Shown here in pieces: positions 63,825 to 64,000 of a stretch of 64,000 bases of DNA. Numbering within the stretch: position 1 is the stretch's first letter; each line of letters starts with the position of its first letter. The notes beneath the pieces are model-generated. The model was not told where the DNA came from and ran no database searches. It saw only the letters and a program-made list of their open reading frames with translations. The stretch is from Acidobacterium capsulatum ATCC 51196. Its GTDB lineage: Bacteria > Acidobacteriota > Terriglobia > Terriglobales > Acidobacteriaceae. The stretch lies in the NCBI RefSeq assembly GCF_000022565.1, contig NC_012483.1, positions 3,968,001 through 4,032,000 on the forward strand. The letters run 5' to 3'. A program made the translations under genes and the position numbers.

Positions 63825-64000
63825 ATGACTCGCTTGCGCATTCTCGTAACTGGCGGTGCAGGATACATTGGCGGGACCGTGGCAGGGCTGCTCGTCTCCC
63901 AGGGCCACGACGTCGTGGTGCTCGACAACCTCGGGCACAGCAAACGCTCCATGATTCCGGCTGGAACCACCTTTGTCGAGGCCGATCTGGCCGACCGCGC
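63825..64000 (+). CDS. galE: UDP-glucose 4-epimerase-like, 3' end outside window
   Basis: The N-terminal 58 residues of an extended short-chain dehydrogenase: RILVTGGAGYIGGTVAGLLV with the GxxGxxG NAD motif, then VVVLDNLGHSKRSMI and FVEADLADR, which fits GalE-type UDP-sugar epimerases. The ATG at 63825 is taken as start; a TTG at 63834 would give MRILVTGG and stands better spaced from AGGA at 63821. The remainder and the exact substrate lie beyond the window. Confidence 0.8.
   Translation, partial: MTRLRILVTGGAGYIGGTVAGLLVSQGHDVVVLDNLGHSKRSMIPAGTTFVEADLADR

Overview
The window is GC-rich chromosomal DNA from a Gram-negative bacterium. Lipid A genes (LpxD and an LpxL-type acyltransferase), TonB, a TolC-like protein and outer-membrane beta-barrels show an outer membrane. 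The gene content and the GGGTGCCCC-headed intergenic palindromes fit Acidobacteriota, class Terriglobia (an Acidobacterium or Granulicella relative). That placement is inferred from sequence style and gene order; no database was searched.

Layout. 0-7.6 kb is accessory in character: a RelB/ParE-like toxin-antitoxin pair cut by the window edge, small unknowns, a Tat-exported class A beta-lactamase, a GAF-GGDEF diguanylate cyclase, a lower-GC pair (a DUF2251 protein and an Abi-alpha/DUF4393 protein), a Phd/PIN toxin-antitoxin pair, and an 850-base C-rich spacer carrying three copies of one palindrome. 7.6-9.9 kb holds a periplasmic thioredoxin and a GH39 glycosidase. 10-16 kb is the classic tig-clpP-clpX-lon proteostasis cluster; its trigger factor has an unusual His-rich N-terminus. 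16-24 kb holds a cation/proton antiporter, a DHA2 efflux pump, a beta-carbonic anhydrase, a serine hydrolase and an arsenic operon (arsR divergent from arsC-acr3, with duplicated operators). 24-33 kb holds an ArnT/PMT-type glycosyltransferase and a polyphosphate neighbourhood (CHAD protein, Ppx/GppA, SixA, TlpA-like protein, PPK). 33-46 kb holds an orphan TolC/EmrA pair, a DedA-rhodanese fusion, a UbiD decarboxylase, an isolated nuoI, a SYLF protein with a structured leader, lipid A genes, a MobB-like P-loop protein, a flavodoxin-fold oxidoreductase and a cNMP-domain histidine kinase.

46.7-57.1 kb is a complete branched-chain amino acid locus on the minus strand, leuA-leuB-leuC-leuD-ilvD-ilvB-ilvH-ilvC, with a divergent LysR regulator. 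LeuA lacks the C-terminal regulatory domain. Most spacers carry one or two hairpin repeats of a shared design, all in the same orientation. 58.4-64 kb holds two outer-membrane barrels, a degenerate M48-like protein whose HExxH motif is lost, a TonB-like protein and the start of a galE-like gene.

No tRNA, rRNA, CRISPR array, transposase or prophage module was recognised. The most distinctive unexplained signals are the palindrome family in the leu-ilv spacers, the three operator-like palindromes at 7.1-7.4 kb, the His-rich trigger factor, the apparently inactive M48-like protein and the structured RNA-like region at 39.9-40.3 kb.
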